Notes under the pieces: model-generated
Told to the model about the DNA's origin: nothing
Seen by the model: only the letters and a program-made list of their open reading frames with translations
Database searches by the model: none
Position numbers and translations under genes: made by a program
Part shown: one piece after another, positions 44,365-53,005 of the stretch
Numbering within the stretch: position 1 is the stretch's first letter
How the letters are laid out: the number at the start of each line of letters is the position of its first letter
Source: Flavobacterium sp. N3904
Lineage (GTDB): Bacteria > Bacteroidota > Bacteroidia > Flavobacteriales > Flavobacteriaceae
Direction: 5' to 3'
DNA: 64,000 nucleotides
Assembly (NCBI RefSeq): GCF_025947305.1
Contig: NZ_CP110009.1
Coordinates: 3,265,501-3,329,500, forward strand

Positions 44365-46137
44365 CTAAATAACTCCCATTTTCTTCATCAAGAAAGTAGC
44401 GCTTTTGTTTTTGCAAATACCGTCACGAAGTGTGTAATCAAAATGCAATTCGTTATTACTAATCTCAACTTCAAAGCATTTGTTGGTTAAAATATTTGGG
44501 TATTCATTTGTAGTTAAACAAACTTCAATATCGTGCGTAGCGATGGCGCCGATTGCTTTTTTGGCAATTACTTTTTTGACCACTTCAATCGTTCCGTTGC
44601 GTTTATCATCGGAATTGGTTCCTCTTAGAATTTCGTCCAAAAGCACAAAGGCGGGATTGGCTTCCAATTCATCCATAATTTGCTTTAAGCGCTTGATTTC
44701 AGCAAAGAAATAGGATTCACTATCGGATAACGAATCAGAGAGTCGCATCGAGACCAAAACGGGCAATGGATGCACATTGGCCTGACTCGCACACAAAGGT
44801 GCACCCATTCCCGAAAGTACCATATTGATTCCTAAACTACGCAAAAAAGTACTTTTGCCCGACATATTCGACCCTGTAAGAATCATAAACGATTGTGGCT
44901 GGAACTCTACCTCATTCCCTACTCTAGTTACCGGATTTAATAAAGGATGACTTAGATTAGAAAAAGAAATTTCATAATTCGAATTCAATTCAGGATATAC
45001 AAACTCCGGATTGTTATACGAGAAATTGGCCAAACTATTGAGCATTTCAAACTCTCCAATAACTTCTAACCATTCTTCTAAAACTTCAGCATGTTCCTTT
45101 TTCCAAGCAATCATCGATTTTAGAACGTGAAGGTTAAAAAGAAATGTTCCGTTAAATAATAAAGCAGTAACAAAATTCCCAATAGTTTCCATATTAGAAA
45201 ATAACTCCGCTAATTTTTGAAGATGAGCGCTAGCCTTTTGGTTTTTAAAGTTGAATTTTTGTTGCAAATCTTTCAGTTTTTCGGACTTAAAACTTTCGTT
45301 TTCAATTTTTTGAACCAATAAACTGTATTGACTGATTATTGTATTTATATTTTCGGATTGTGCAATTTCCATTTGAATTCGCTTTGTGAAATTCCCCAAA
45401 ATACCTAAATTAATTACAAACAAAAAAGATGAATATGTCAAGAAAACCGTGTTTGAAGTCACAAAATAAGCGATAAGACAACATACAAAAAGTGCTGGAA
45501 ATAAATATGAAATTACCACAGCTGCTTTAGAAAGTGGTTTGCTATTGTATAATCTCCATTGCAACAAGGTTTTATAAAATGATTCATTGTCTTGTCCTAC
45601 TTTGGCAAGAGCCAAAAACTCCTGACGCCAATTTAACTTTTCTTTTAATTCCTGTACAGCTTTATGATTCTTTAGTATTTCCTCATTTGGCAAAAGTGTC
45701 AATAACTGTTTGGCTAAGGTTTTTTTTCCAATAAAAGTGGCTGTTCTATTTAAATTTTGGAACAACGAATGCGCACCGAAAATATCCAAATCATAGGCAT
45801 ACGGATGATGAAAATCGTTGAACTCAGTACCATTTTCAAAAGGGATTGATTTGCGTTCTAAATAAGCGATTTCATTTTCATTGATTTGGATCAATGCAGT
45901 TTTTATCTTTTTTTGAAAAGATAATTTCGAATGGATTCGCATCAAAAAAAGAAAACCAGCAAAGAGTATAATTGCTGTTATGACAAATACTGATTCGCTG
46001 GTTTTTATGTAATAAAATAGGCTTCCTAAAAAAAGTAAAATACTAATAAACCTCAGAAAACTAATGCTATTGTATTTTGAATTAATTGCTTTTAACTCCC
46101 CCGAATAGTTTCGACTATTGCTTTTGTATATTTCCAT
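44365..46137 (-). CDS. Membrane-anchored MutS-family ATPase
   Basis: About 590 residues from the ATG at 46137; a GTG at 46173 would add 12, but the -7 box at 46157-46164 makes the transcript start near 46150, so the shorter start is chosen. N-terminal membrane segments (about 27-43 and 47-65, 205-240) are followed by a MutS ATPase core: Walker A TGSNMSGKSTFLRSLG, Walker B FVLLDEILRGTNSDD, and TATHDIEVC. It lacks the MutS mismatch-recognition domain and is not the replication mismatch repair MutS. Its function is unknown; the membrane anchor is unusual for the fold but typical for this Bacteroidota group. Confidence 0.85.
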   Translation of the reverse strand: MEIYKSNSRNYSGELKAINSKYNSISFLRFISILLFLGSLFYYIKTSESVFVITAIILFAGFLFLMRIHSKLSFQKKIKTALIQINENEIAYLERKSIPFENGTEFNDFHHPYAYDLDIFGAHSLFQNLNRTATFIGKKTLAKQLLTLLPNEEILKNHKAVQELKEKLNWRQEFLALAKVGQDNESFYKTLLQWRLYNSKPLSKAAVVISYLFPALFVCCLIAYFVTSNTVFLTYSSFLFVINLGILGNFTKRIQMEIAQSENINTIISQYSLLVQKIENESFKSEKLKDLQQKFNFKNQKASAHLQKLAELFSNMETIGNFVTALLFNGTFLFNLHVLKSMIAWKKEHAEVLEEWLEVIGEFEMLNSLANFSYNNPEFVYPELNSNYEISFSNLSHPLLNPVTRVGNEVEFQPQSFMILTGSNMSGKSTFLRSLGINMVLSGMGAPLCASQANVHPLPVLVSMRLSDSLSDSESYFFAEIKRLKQIMDELEANPAFVLLDEILRGTNSDDKRNGTIEVVKKVIAKKAIGAIATHDIEVCLTTNEYPNILTNKCFEVEISNNELHFDYTLRDGICKNKSATFLMKKMGVI

Positions 46138-46156
46138 TGTTCGTTTTAATGATATA

Positions 46157-46187
46157 CAAATGTAGGCAATCACAATTTCAATGGCAA
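46157..46187 (-). promoter_or_regulatory. Promoter of the MutS-like gene (-33/-7)
   Basis: Minus strand TTG (46185-46187), 20 bases, TACATTTG (46157-46164). Decides the start codon at 46137. Confidence 0.7.
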
Positions 46188-46244
46188 TTTCAATGTCAAT
46201 AGAAAAATCTAAAAAATCAAATTATACATTCGTAAATGCGCAAC

Positions 46245-47078
46245 CTATTCCTCGTGCATGGCCAAAACCGGAACTGTTGATATATTTGAAAATTTTTGGG
46301 TTAAACTCGGTTTGAACAACTCAGAGAAAAAATTACGCTTGTGGGTAATCATCGCCAAAATGTCAATATTTTTATGTGATATAAAGTCCAAAATAGTTTC
46401 TTTAACAAGATCACTGTTTATTATTGAAAATTGGACGGGTTCGTTTTCGAACTCAGTTTTCCATTCGTTAATTGTTGCTTCTGAAACATCAGATTTACTC
46501 GTTTTGACATACAAACATTTTACAACAGCATGCGTTTTTTTGGCTATCTTAATAACTTGTCTTAAAGCTGATTTGTCTTTTTCTCTAAAACGGGTAGTAA
46601 AACCAATGATTTCGATTTTGGTAAATTGAGCTTCCAAGGGAATGCTTAGAACTGGAACATCTAATGCTGTGACTACTGCTCCAGTGTTGGAACCTATGAA
46701 AAATGATTCCCAACCAGTGGCTCCTGAAGTTCCCATTACGATAAAATCTATTTTTTCTTCTCTGATGGCTTTTTTTATACTGTAAATCAAGTCCCCATCC
46801 ATCAGTTTGTGGCTAAGTTTGATGTTTTCAAGATGATTTTTTTGTGCGAGTTCACGAAGTTTTGGGATTTCATTTTTGAACATATCAAACTGTGCCAATT
46901 GCAGAGAATCAAAAATTGCATAGTAATTGTCGGGAGTGAACTGATTGTCAATAATGGGCAATTCGAAAGTATGTAGTAATATGAGTTCTGCATTCACCAC
47001 TTTTGCAAAATGTAATGCATGGACAAATGCATTATTGGCGACTTCGGAAAAATCTGTGGGGAATAAAATCTTTTTCAT
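46245..47078 (-). CDS. Tandem UspA universal stress protein
   Basis: A 277-residue protein of two UspA domains (about 1-150 and 155-277). The first has MKKILFPTDFSEVANNAFVHAL and the ATP-binding motif VMGTSGATGWESFFIGSNTGAVV; the second is degenerate (no full GxxGxxGS). A second gene of the same type lies 46 bases upstream on the same strand, so the pair may be an operon. Confidence 0.9.
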   Translation of the reverse strand: MKKILFPTDFSEVANNAFVHALHFAKVVNAELILLHTFELPIIDNQFTPDNYYAIFDSLQLAQFDMFKNEIPKLRELAQKNHLENIKLSHKLMDGDLIYSIKKAIREEKIDFIVMGTSGATGWESFFIGSNTGAVVTALDVPVLSIPLEAQFTKIEIIGFTTRFREKDKSALRQVIKIAKKTHAVVKCLYVKTSKSDVSEATINEWKTEFENEPVQFSIINSDLVKETILDFISHKNIDILAMITHKRNFFSELFKPSLTQKFSNISTVPVLAMHEE

Positions 47079-47124
47079 TGTGATAGTTTTTTAATTGATG
47101 AATATCATTATTTCATTAGAATGA

Positions 47125-47952
47125 TTACTGAATTGATAAAATTGGAATTTTACTGTGAAATGCGAGTTTTTTGGAAAGACTTACCTCAAATAATTTTTGA
47201 AAAAAACTTCTGTGTTGTACGTGAATGGCAATCATATTTATGTTGTTTTTTTCAATAAAATCCAAAATTTCACCCTCAACATCGTTGCTTAATATGGAAT
47301 GAAAAGCTACATTTTGGTTTTTAAAAACGTTTTTGAAATCGACAATAAAATCGTCTTTGTAAACCGTGTGTGGTGGTTTTACATTCAGGCAATCAATGTG
47401 GGAATGAAATATATTGGCTAAAGTTTGTACTTTTTGCAAAGCTTCGATATCTTTTATGTCATATTTTGTGGTAAACAATATTTTTTCAATGGGTTTAAAT
47501 TCACATTTTTCGGGTATAGCTAGAACGATAGCTTTGGATTCATTCATAATTTTGGTAGCGATAGTTCCCAAAAATATTTCACGCAAATGGGTAGCTCCTT
47601 TGGTCCCCATAACGATGAAATCGATGTTTTCTTTTTTGGAAAGTTTGACTACTTCTTCTACCAAAGAACCTTGTAGGAGCACATTACTGATTTTTATATG
47701 TTCCAAATTATTGGCTTCGGCTATTTTTCGTAAAACAGGAACCTCGTCTTTGTAATTTTCGAAATTAGTTAATTCTTCATATTCATAAATCTCCTGCAAA
47801 TAGATAGAAACATCTAAATAAGCGGGTGAGTCCAATTGATAAACGTGCAACGTAATAATTTCAGCATCAATCGCATCGGCTAGCTTTAAAGCGTAAATAA
47901 AGGCGTTTTTTGAAACGTCTGAGAAGTCTGTTGGGAACAATATTTTCTTCAT
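47125..47952 (-). CDS. Tandem UspA universal stress protein (second)
   Basis: About 275 residues from ATG 47952; the longer frame from 48024 adds a hydrophobic stretch unlike the family. Start MKKILFPTDFSDVSKNAFIYAL and VMGTKGATHLREIFLGTIATKIM carry the UspA signature; the second domain is again diverged. A paralogue of the following gene. Confidence 0.9.
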   Translation of the reverse strand: MKKILFPTDFSDVSKNAFIYALKLADAIDAEIITLHVYQLDSPAYLDVSIYLQEIYEYEELTNFENYKDEVPVLRKIAEANNLEHIKISNVLLQGSLVEEVVKLSKKENIDFIVMGTKGATHLREIFLGTIATKIMNESKAIVLAIPEKCEFKPIEKILFTTKYDIKDIEALQKVQTLANIFHSHIDCLNVKPPHTVYKDDFIVDFKNVFKNQNVAFHSILSNDVEGEILDFIEKNNINMIAIHVQHRSFFQKLFEVSLSKKLAFHSKIPILSIQ

Positions 47953-48084
47953 AGCTACTAATAATTTACTGTATATCAATATTTTATCTAAAGTTACGAA
48001 ACTTCTTAAAATAAAGCATGACAATTGTCATTTTGATGCTTTATTTAATAAAAAAATAACACAAAAAGCATTGATTTTGAGAAC

Positions 48085-48114
48085 TTGCAAGGTGGTAAGT
48101 TTTGCTTACTTTTG
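48085..48114 (+). promoter_or_regulatory. mnmE promoter (-33/-7)
   Basis: TTG at 48085-48087, 19 bases, TACTTTTG at 48107-48114. The transcript start would be near 48121, so only the ATG at 48130 fits as start. Confidence 0.75.
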
Positions 48115-48129
48115 CATAAATTTTTTGTT

Positions 48130-49518
48130 ATGATCCAAAACGATTCTATAGTTGCTTTAGCTACTCCTTCGGGAGCCGGTGCCATTGCCATAATTCGAAT
48201 TTCTGGCGAAGATGCCATTGCAATTGGTCATACGGTTTTTCGATCTATAAAAAACAAAGATTTAAGACTGCAAAAAACGCATACGTTGCATTTGGGACAT
48301 ATTGTTGATGACAAAAAAACACTGGACGAAGTTTTGGTTTCAGTTTTTAAAGGCCCAAACTCTTATACTGGAGAGAATACAATTGAGATTTCGTGTCACG
48401 GTTCTACATATATCCAACAGCAAATTATTCAGTTATTGTTACGAAAAGGCTGTCGAATGGCCGACGCGGGCGAATTTACCCTTAGAGCTTTTCTGAATGG
48501 CAAACTCGATTTATCACAAGCCGAAGCTGTTGCTGATTTGATTTCCTCCGATAATGAAGCGTCACACCAAATTGCAATGCAGCAAATGCGTGGAGGTTTT
48601 TCGAACGAAATTGCCAAACTGCGTGAGGAACTATTAAATTTCGCCTCGCTTATTGAACTTGAATTGGACTTTGCCGAAGAAGATGTAGAATTTGCCGACA
48701 GAACCCAATTTCATGAATTATTGAACCGAATTGAGTTTGTACTGAAAAGATTAATCGATTCATTTGCTGTCGGAAATGTAATAAAAAATGGAATTCCAGT
48801 AGCTATTGTAGGCGAACCCAATGTTGGAAAATCAACTTTATTAAATGCTTTGTTGAATGAAGAACGCGCTATTGTTTCTGAAATTGCGGGTACAACCCGT
48901 GATACAATTGAAGACGAATTGGTGATTGGCGGAATAGGTTTCCGATTTATTGACACAGCCGGAATACGGGAAACAGCTGATGTAGTGGAAAGTATTGGGA
49001 TTAAAAAAACATTCGAAAAAATAGAACAAGCACAGGTTGTCGTTTTCCTTTTTGACAGTTCCGAGTTTAAGATTTCTGGTTTAAAATTAAAAGTAGAATT
49101 AGAGAAAATTAAAAATCAGTTTCCCCTAAAACCTTTGGTTATAATCGGCAACAAAGCGGATAAACTAACTGAAATTGAAATACAAAATATCAAAGCGGAG
49201 ATACCAGAAATTCTATTAATTTCGGCAAAAGAGAAACTAGGTGTTGAAGATCTTAAAAGTCAATTGCTATCGTTTGTCAACACAGGTGCTTTGCGCAATA
49301 ACGAAACCATTGTTACCAACACCAGACATTACGATTCGTTGCTTAAAGCATTAGACGAAATTCAGAAAGTAAAATACGGTCTTGAAACCAATCTTTCTAG
49401 TGACCTTATGGCGCTCGATATAAAAGAGGCTTTGTACCAATTTGGGATGATTACTGGTCAGGTTACGAATGATGAATTGTTGGGGAATATCTTTGCAAAT
49501 TTCTGTATCGGCAAATAA
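48130..49518 (+). CDS. mnmE: tRNA modification GTPase MnmE
   Basis: 462 residues from ATG 48130 (the frame is open to 48085 but the promoter excludes that). N-terminal folate-binding part (DSIVALATPSGAGAIAIIRISG), G domain with GEPNVGKSTLLNAL and DTAGIRET and NKAD, and the C-terminal CIGK end (459-462) needed for activity. With MnmG it modifies the wobble uridine of certain tRNAs (cmnm5U). The 3' terminator is followed by the mobile remnant. Confidence 0.96.
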   Translation: MIQNDSIVALATPSGAGAIAIIRISGEDAIAIGHTVFRSIKNKDLRLQKTHTLHLGHIVDDKKTLDEVLVSVFKGPNSYTGENTIEISCHGSTYIQQQIIQLLLRKGCRMADAGEFTLRAFLNGKLDLSQAEAVADLISSDNEASHQIAMQQMRGGFSNEIAKLREELLNFASLIELELDFAEEDVEFADRTQFHELLNRIEFVLKRLIDSFAVGNVIKNGIPVAIVGEPNVGKSTLLNALLNEERAIVSEIAGTTRDTIEDELVIGGIGFRFIDTAGIRETADVVESIGIKKTFEKIEQAQVVVFLFDSSEFKISGLKLKVELEKIKNQFPLKPLVIIGNKADKLTEIEIQNIKAEIPEILLISAKEKLGVEDLKSQLLSFVNTGALRNNETIVTNTRHYDSLLKALDEIQKVKYGLETNLSSDLMALDIKEALYQFGMITGQVTNDELLGNIFANFCIGK

Positions 49519-49546
49519 GTTTCACAAAACATCACAAAACAAAACA

Positions 49547-49595
49547 AAGAATCCCAGTTAAAATGTCATAAAACGGCATTTTAACTGGGATTCTT
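49547..49595 (+). terminator. mnmE terminator
   Basis: Perfect 19-bp stem (49547-49565 with 49577-49595), loop TCATAAAACGG. The right arm is followed by CTTTC and not by a long T run, so it may also be an insertion-site relic; ends mnmE. Confidence 0.8.
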
Positions 49596-49638
49596 CTTTC
49601 TGTTAATTTAATTTTATTTACAGATAGTTTGTTCCTTT

Positions 49639-49657
49639 TTGTACCATTATTGTACCA
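49639..49657. repeat. Direct repeat TTGTACCA, period 11
   Basis: TTGTACCA at 49639-49646 and 49650-49657, separated by TTA, just upstream of the recombinase genes. It could be an integrase core or arm site. Confidence 0.5.
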
Positions 49658-49700
49658 CGAAAAAAAAATCTGCATCAAGATTTTTTTTTGGTGAGATGAT

Positions 49701-49736
49701 GACACAATCTGACACACATAGACACAATGGGACACA
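49701..49736 (+). repeat. Four helically phased GACACA repeats
   Basis: GACACA begins at 49701, 49711, 49721 and 49731, exactly 10 bases apart, so all lie on one face of the helix. They end 14 bases before the start of the excisionase-like gene. This is a typical arrangement for cooperative binding of a small DNA-binding protein. Confidence 0.75.
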
Positions 49737-49750
49737 AAATTAGTCACATT

Positions 49751-50314
49751 ATGAGTTCTAACATTGAGGTTATCAGAATTTGTGAGCACTGCAAAAAACA
49801 GTTCACAGCCAGAACAACTCGGACACGATATTGTTCACCCATTTGCAACAGTCGGGGTTATAAAGCACTAGTACGCAGCGGAAAAGTAGAAAAAAGCAAT
49901 AACGAAACCTTTCAGCTATTAAACACAGATTTGGAAAAAATAAAGCCGCTTGAGTTTCTAAAAATTACTCAAGCCAGCCTTCTTTTCGGGATCAGCAGGA
50001 GTACCATTTACAGGTTAGTTAACAATGGATATCTCGACATTGCAAAGTTTGGCAAACGAACTGTTATCCGCAGATGCGACCTAGAAGCTTTCTTTGCTAT
50101 TCCCATCCAGGATGTTACTTTGAAGACTGGACAGCAATTTCCTGGTTTTGACAATTGCTATACTATCACGCAAATTCAGCAGAAGTACAATATTTCTTCA
50201 GGAGCACTCTATCTATTGATTCAACGGCAGGGCATTGTAAAATATTCCGTTGGAAAATTCACCTGTGTAGCCAAACAGGATATTGATATAATTTTTAATG
50301 CTGTTGGAAGATGA
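49751..50314 (+). CDS. Excisionase-like helix-turn-helix protein with N-terminal zinc finger
   Basis: About 188 residues from ATG 49751 (an ATG at 49727 lies inside the last GACACA repeats). N terminus has a Cys-pair finger CEHCKKQFTARTTRTRYCSPIC; the middle has a winged helix-turn-helix of the MerR/excisionase kind (ITQASLLFGISRSTIYRLVNNGYLDIAKFGKRTVIR). A second HTH-like motif follows (TITQIQQKYNISSGALYLL). Such proteins are found beside tyrosine recombinases in Bacteroidota mobile elements. Its end overlaps the recombinase start (ATGA). Confidence 0.78.
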   Translation: MSSNIEVIRICEHCKKQFTARTTRTRYCSPICNSRGYKALVRSGKVEKSNNETFQLLNTDLEKIKPLEFLKITQASLLFGISRSTIYRLVNNGYLDIAKFGKRTVIRRCDLEAFFAIPIQDVTLKTGQQFPGFDNCYTITQIQQKYNISSGALYLLIQRQGIVKYSVGKFTCVAKQDIDIIFNAVGR

Positions 50315-51453
50315 AAAATATAAATGTTACATTAAGAAAAAGGACGCTGCCAAGTGGAAAGATTACATTATATCTTGATTTTTTCCCTCCAATCTATAAC
50401 GCTAAAACTCGTGAATTTTCGCGCAGAGAGTATTTAGGTTTATATCTGGTTTCAAAACCAAAAAATAATATTGATAAAGCAATGAATTCAGAAAATTTGC
50501 ACAAGGCCGAGGTGATTTGTGCAAATAGGCGTAATGAATTGAACAAGCAGCAAATCTATACACCATTTGAACAAGAGCGGCTTCGTCTGCAGGAAATAGG
50601 AAAAAAATCATTCCTGCAGTATATAAAACAGACAGCAGAAATCAAGACCGGCAATAACGCTGAAATCTGGAAATATGCAATTATCCATTTTGAAAAGTTT
50701 CTTAAGAACGAGGACATATTAATGGAGGAAATTGATGTAACAGTTGTTGAGGATTTCAGGGAATACATTTTGAAGGCAAAATGTTTAAAGAAAAAAGACC
50801 AGTTTTTGGCTCAAAACACTGCCCTATCCTATTTTAATAAGATCAAGGCCACCTTGCGAAAAGCTTACAAAAAAGGATTACTACAAACGGATGTTAATGC
50901 TGCGGTCGAAAGCATCAAGGAACAGGAGTCCCAAAGGAACTTCCTTACTATGGAAGAAGCTACAAGACTGTTTAGGACACCTTGTAAAAAAGAAATTGTC
51001 AAACGCGTCTGCATGTTTTCTCTGCTAACAGGAATACGCTATTCCGATGTTGCAAAACTTACATGGGCAGAAGTGCAGTATAGTAAAAGTGAAGGATATT
51101 ACATAAGATTTAAGCAACAAAAAACGGACAGACCGGTAACCCTTCCTATTTCTCACGAAGCTTTCGAGCTCCTAGGTGAAAAAGAGGCGCTAAGTAAGAG
51201 AGTCTTTTATGATTTAAAAAAATGGGACGTAGACCGACTGCTACCTATTTGGGTTAAAGACGCATCAATTGAAAAACATATTACGTTTCACTGCTTTAGG
51301 CATACCTATGCAACATTGCAGATGGCGGCAGGTACCGACATATTTACGGTATCGAAAATGCTGGGACACAAAAGCATAAAGACAACGCAGATATATACAA
51401 AAATCATCGACGAGAAAAAAAGAGAAACAACTAATAAAATTTCATTTAAATAA
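50311..51453 (+). CDS. Tyrosine recombinase (integrase)
   Basis: A 380-residue phage-integrase-type recombinase: SAM-like core-binding domain (about 95-195) and a catalytic domain with the R-H-R-H-Y set visible in LLTGIRYSDVAKLTW, HCFRHTYATLQMAAG, MLGHKSIKTTQIYTKI. Reads as complete. It begins inside the stop of the HTH gene, so they form a coupled pair. It and its neighbours are the residue of a mobile element next to mnmE. Confidence 0.9.
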   Translation: MKNINVTLRKRTLPSGKITLYLDFFPPIYNAKTREFSRREYLGLYLVSKPKNNIDKAMNSENLHKAEVICANRRNELNKQQIYTPFEQERLRLQEIGKKSFLQYIKQTAEIKTGNNAEIWKYAIIHFEKFLKNEDILMEEIDVTVVEDFREYILKAKCLKKKDQFLAQNTALSYFNKIKATLRKAYKKGLLQTDVNAAVESIKEQESQRNFLTMEEATRLFRTPCKKEIVKRVCMFSLLTGIRYSDVAKLTWAEVQYSKSEGYYIRFKQQKTDRPVTLPISHEAFELLGEKEALSKRVFYDLKKWDVDRLLPIWVKDASIEKHITFHCFRHTYATLQMAAGTDIFTVSKMLGHKSIKTTQIYTKIIDEKKRETTNKISFK

Positions 51454-51553
51454 GAAGTTTTCAATACTGGAAAATAGCAATTAAAACAAATAGTCATAAA
51501 AGATCGAGCAGCCCTAACTTTAAATATAAAAAAACATAAAAATGTGTGTTATT

Positions 51554-51591
51554 ATGAACATAAATACTAGATTTTGTTCATAATAATGAAC
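51554..51591 (+). promoter_or_regulatory. Operator-like palindrome ahead of the broken HipB-like gene
   Basis: Palindrome GTTCAT (51576-51581) / ATGAAC (51586-51591) with a 4-base spacer, plus a further ATGAAC half-site at 51554-51559. It ends 10 bases before the ATG of the XRE-type gene and would suit autoregulation. Confidence 0.6.
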
Positions 51592-51601
51592 GTTTTAAAC
51601 C

Positions 51602-51890
51602 ATGAGCAGAAGGAAACAAACCATTTTTCCTAAGCATCAAATGACATTAGAGCAGTTGGGAGAAAACATAAAAGTAGCCCGGAAAAGAAGAAAGCTAACT
51701 GCTGTTCAGGTAGCAGAAAGAGCAGATATTGTTAGGACTCCTATATCAAATAGAAAAAGGTAATCCTAGCGTTGCTATTGGTGCTAATTTTAATGTGCTA
51801 AGAGTATTAGGACTTCAGGATGATTTTTTTAAACTCGCTGCAGATGATGAACTGGGAAGAAAACTCCATGATCTTGAACTCTTAAAATAA
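51602..51890 (+). pseudogene. Frameshifted HipB/XRE-type regulator
   Basis: The frame from ATG 51602 gives MSRRKQTIF, EQLGENIKVARKRRKLTAVQ and AERADI, then stops at 51761. In the next frame from about 51740 the protein continues YQIEKGNPSVAIG, VLRVLGLQ and LAADDELGRKL to a stop at 51888-51890. The two pieces join in the second helix of the HTH, at the end of GTTAGGACTC, so one base was gained or two lost. The complete protein would be a HipB-like antitoxin of about 95 residues. No hipA kinase gene follows. Confidence 0.85.
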
Positions 51891-52227
51891 TAGTATCATA
51901 ACGAAAACCGTCAATTAAACTCTAAACATCAAAAACCAAAACCATGCCTAATGTCCACCAAAAAAACACGATATAAACCGTTAATTCTTAATATATTTTA
52001 TTTTTATAATAACAATTGGCACACTCTTTTGAAAATATTTAAAAAATACTATAAATTCTAACTTTTGAAACTTTTCTGGTGTTTTAAAAAGAATAAAAGT
52101 TATATTTTACGTAAAAAGGTATTGCGAATAATATTTTTATATATTTGTTCACTATTTATTAAAACAAAAGCTCAAAAATAAGAATATCCTTATTATAAGC
52201 CCAAAAAATTAAAGGGTTAATAAATAA
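51891..52227. other. 337-base spacer before the sigma factor gene
   Basis: Very AT-rich and without a credible coding frame. TATATTTG (52140-52147) fits a -7 box 80 bases before the ECF sigma start, but the nearest TTG (52122-52124) is at a short distance of 15. Otherwise nothing recognised; it may contain the right edge of the mobile remnant. Confidence 0.45.
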
Positions 52228-52791
52228 ATGTCAACAGCAAACGTCCATAGCGAAAAATTATTGGTAAGTGAACTCAAAAATGGCAACGAAAAAGCTTTTC
52301 GTAAACTATACGATTTCTATTACCAAGATATCTATGGTTATAGCATCAGTCTTTTAAAATCAAAAGAACTTGCCGAAGAAAATGTTCAGGATGTTTTTTT
52401 GAAGGTGTGGTTGCATCGGGAAAATCTAAATCTAGATCAATCGTTTAAATCCTATCTTTTTACCATTGCCAGAAACCAGGCTTTTAATCTTTTGAATAAA
52501 GCCGCAAATGATGCGCTTTTGAAAGAGGAAGTTTTCTATACCAGTCAAAAATCACATGTTGAAGGAGATTATTCCATTCGGGAAGCCGATTGCAAAAAAC
52601 TAAAAAAACAAGCCATAAAACAATTGCCACCCAAACGCAAACGCATTTTTAAAATGTCTAGAAAACAGGGAAAAACATACGAGGAAATAAGTCTCGAACT
52701 CGGAATTTCTGTCAGTACCGTCAAAACTCAAATGAGCAAAGCACTCGAATCCATGCGGCTATTTTTTGAGGTTCATGATGAATTTACTTAA
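52228..52791 (+). CDS. ECF sigma factor (FecI-like)
   Basis: A 187-residue extracytoplasmic-function sigma factor: region 2 (about 25-95; YDFYYQDIYGYSISLLKSKELAEENVQDVFLKVW) and region 4 (about 130-180; FKMSRKQGKTYEEISLELGISVSTVKTQMSKAL). It is the first gene before FecR and the SusC/D locus, and should direct their transcription when FecR lets go. A terminator follows. Confidence 0.92.
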   Translation: MSTANVHSEKLLVSELKNGNEKAFRKLYDFYYQDIYGYSISLLKSKELAEENVQDVFLKVWLHRENLNLDQSFKSYLFTIARNQAFNLLNKAANDALLKEEVFYTSQKSHVEGDYSIREADCKKLKKQAIKQLPPKRKRIFKMSRKQGKTYEEISLELGISVSTVKTQMSKALESMRLFFEVHDEFT

Positions 52792-52814
52792 ATTTAGAAA
52801 TCCATTCACAACAT

Positions 52815-52841
52815 AATCACTCCTAGCGGGTGATTTTTTTT
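52815..52841 (+). terminator. Terminator after the sigma factor gene
   Basis: AATCACTC (52815-52822) / GGGTGATT (52828-52835), one G-T, loop CTAGC, then T run. FecR therefore probably has its own promoter. Confidence 0.8.
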
Positions 52842-52942
52842 GCTTTTAATTCAAAAATATTTTTATATGTAAAATATTGAAAATCAAATATTTGTATTAT
52901 TTTTTATTTTTTATTATGTTAAAATTAAAAAAATTACAACGT

Positions 52943-52957
52943 TTGAGTAGTACTCAA
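52943..52957 (+). promoter_or_regulatory. Perfect palindrome upstream of fecR
   Basis: TTGAGTAGTACTCAA is a perfect 15-base palindrome (central G excluded) about 49 bases before the FecR ATG at 53006. Probable binding site or promoter part of the sus-like unit. Confidence 0.6.
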
Positions 52958-53005
52958 CTGCCTTTCAACTGTATTATATAAAGAGCAAACAAAAATCGAT
53001 TCACA

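Noticed and set aside
49547..49595. 19-bp inverted repeat after mnmE as transposon ends
   Set aside because: The arms are only 11 bases apart with no gene between, which fits a terminator; no target duplication was seen.
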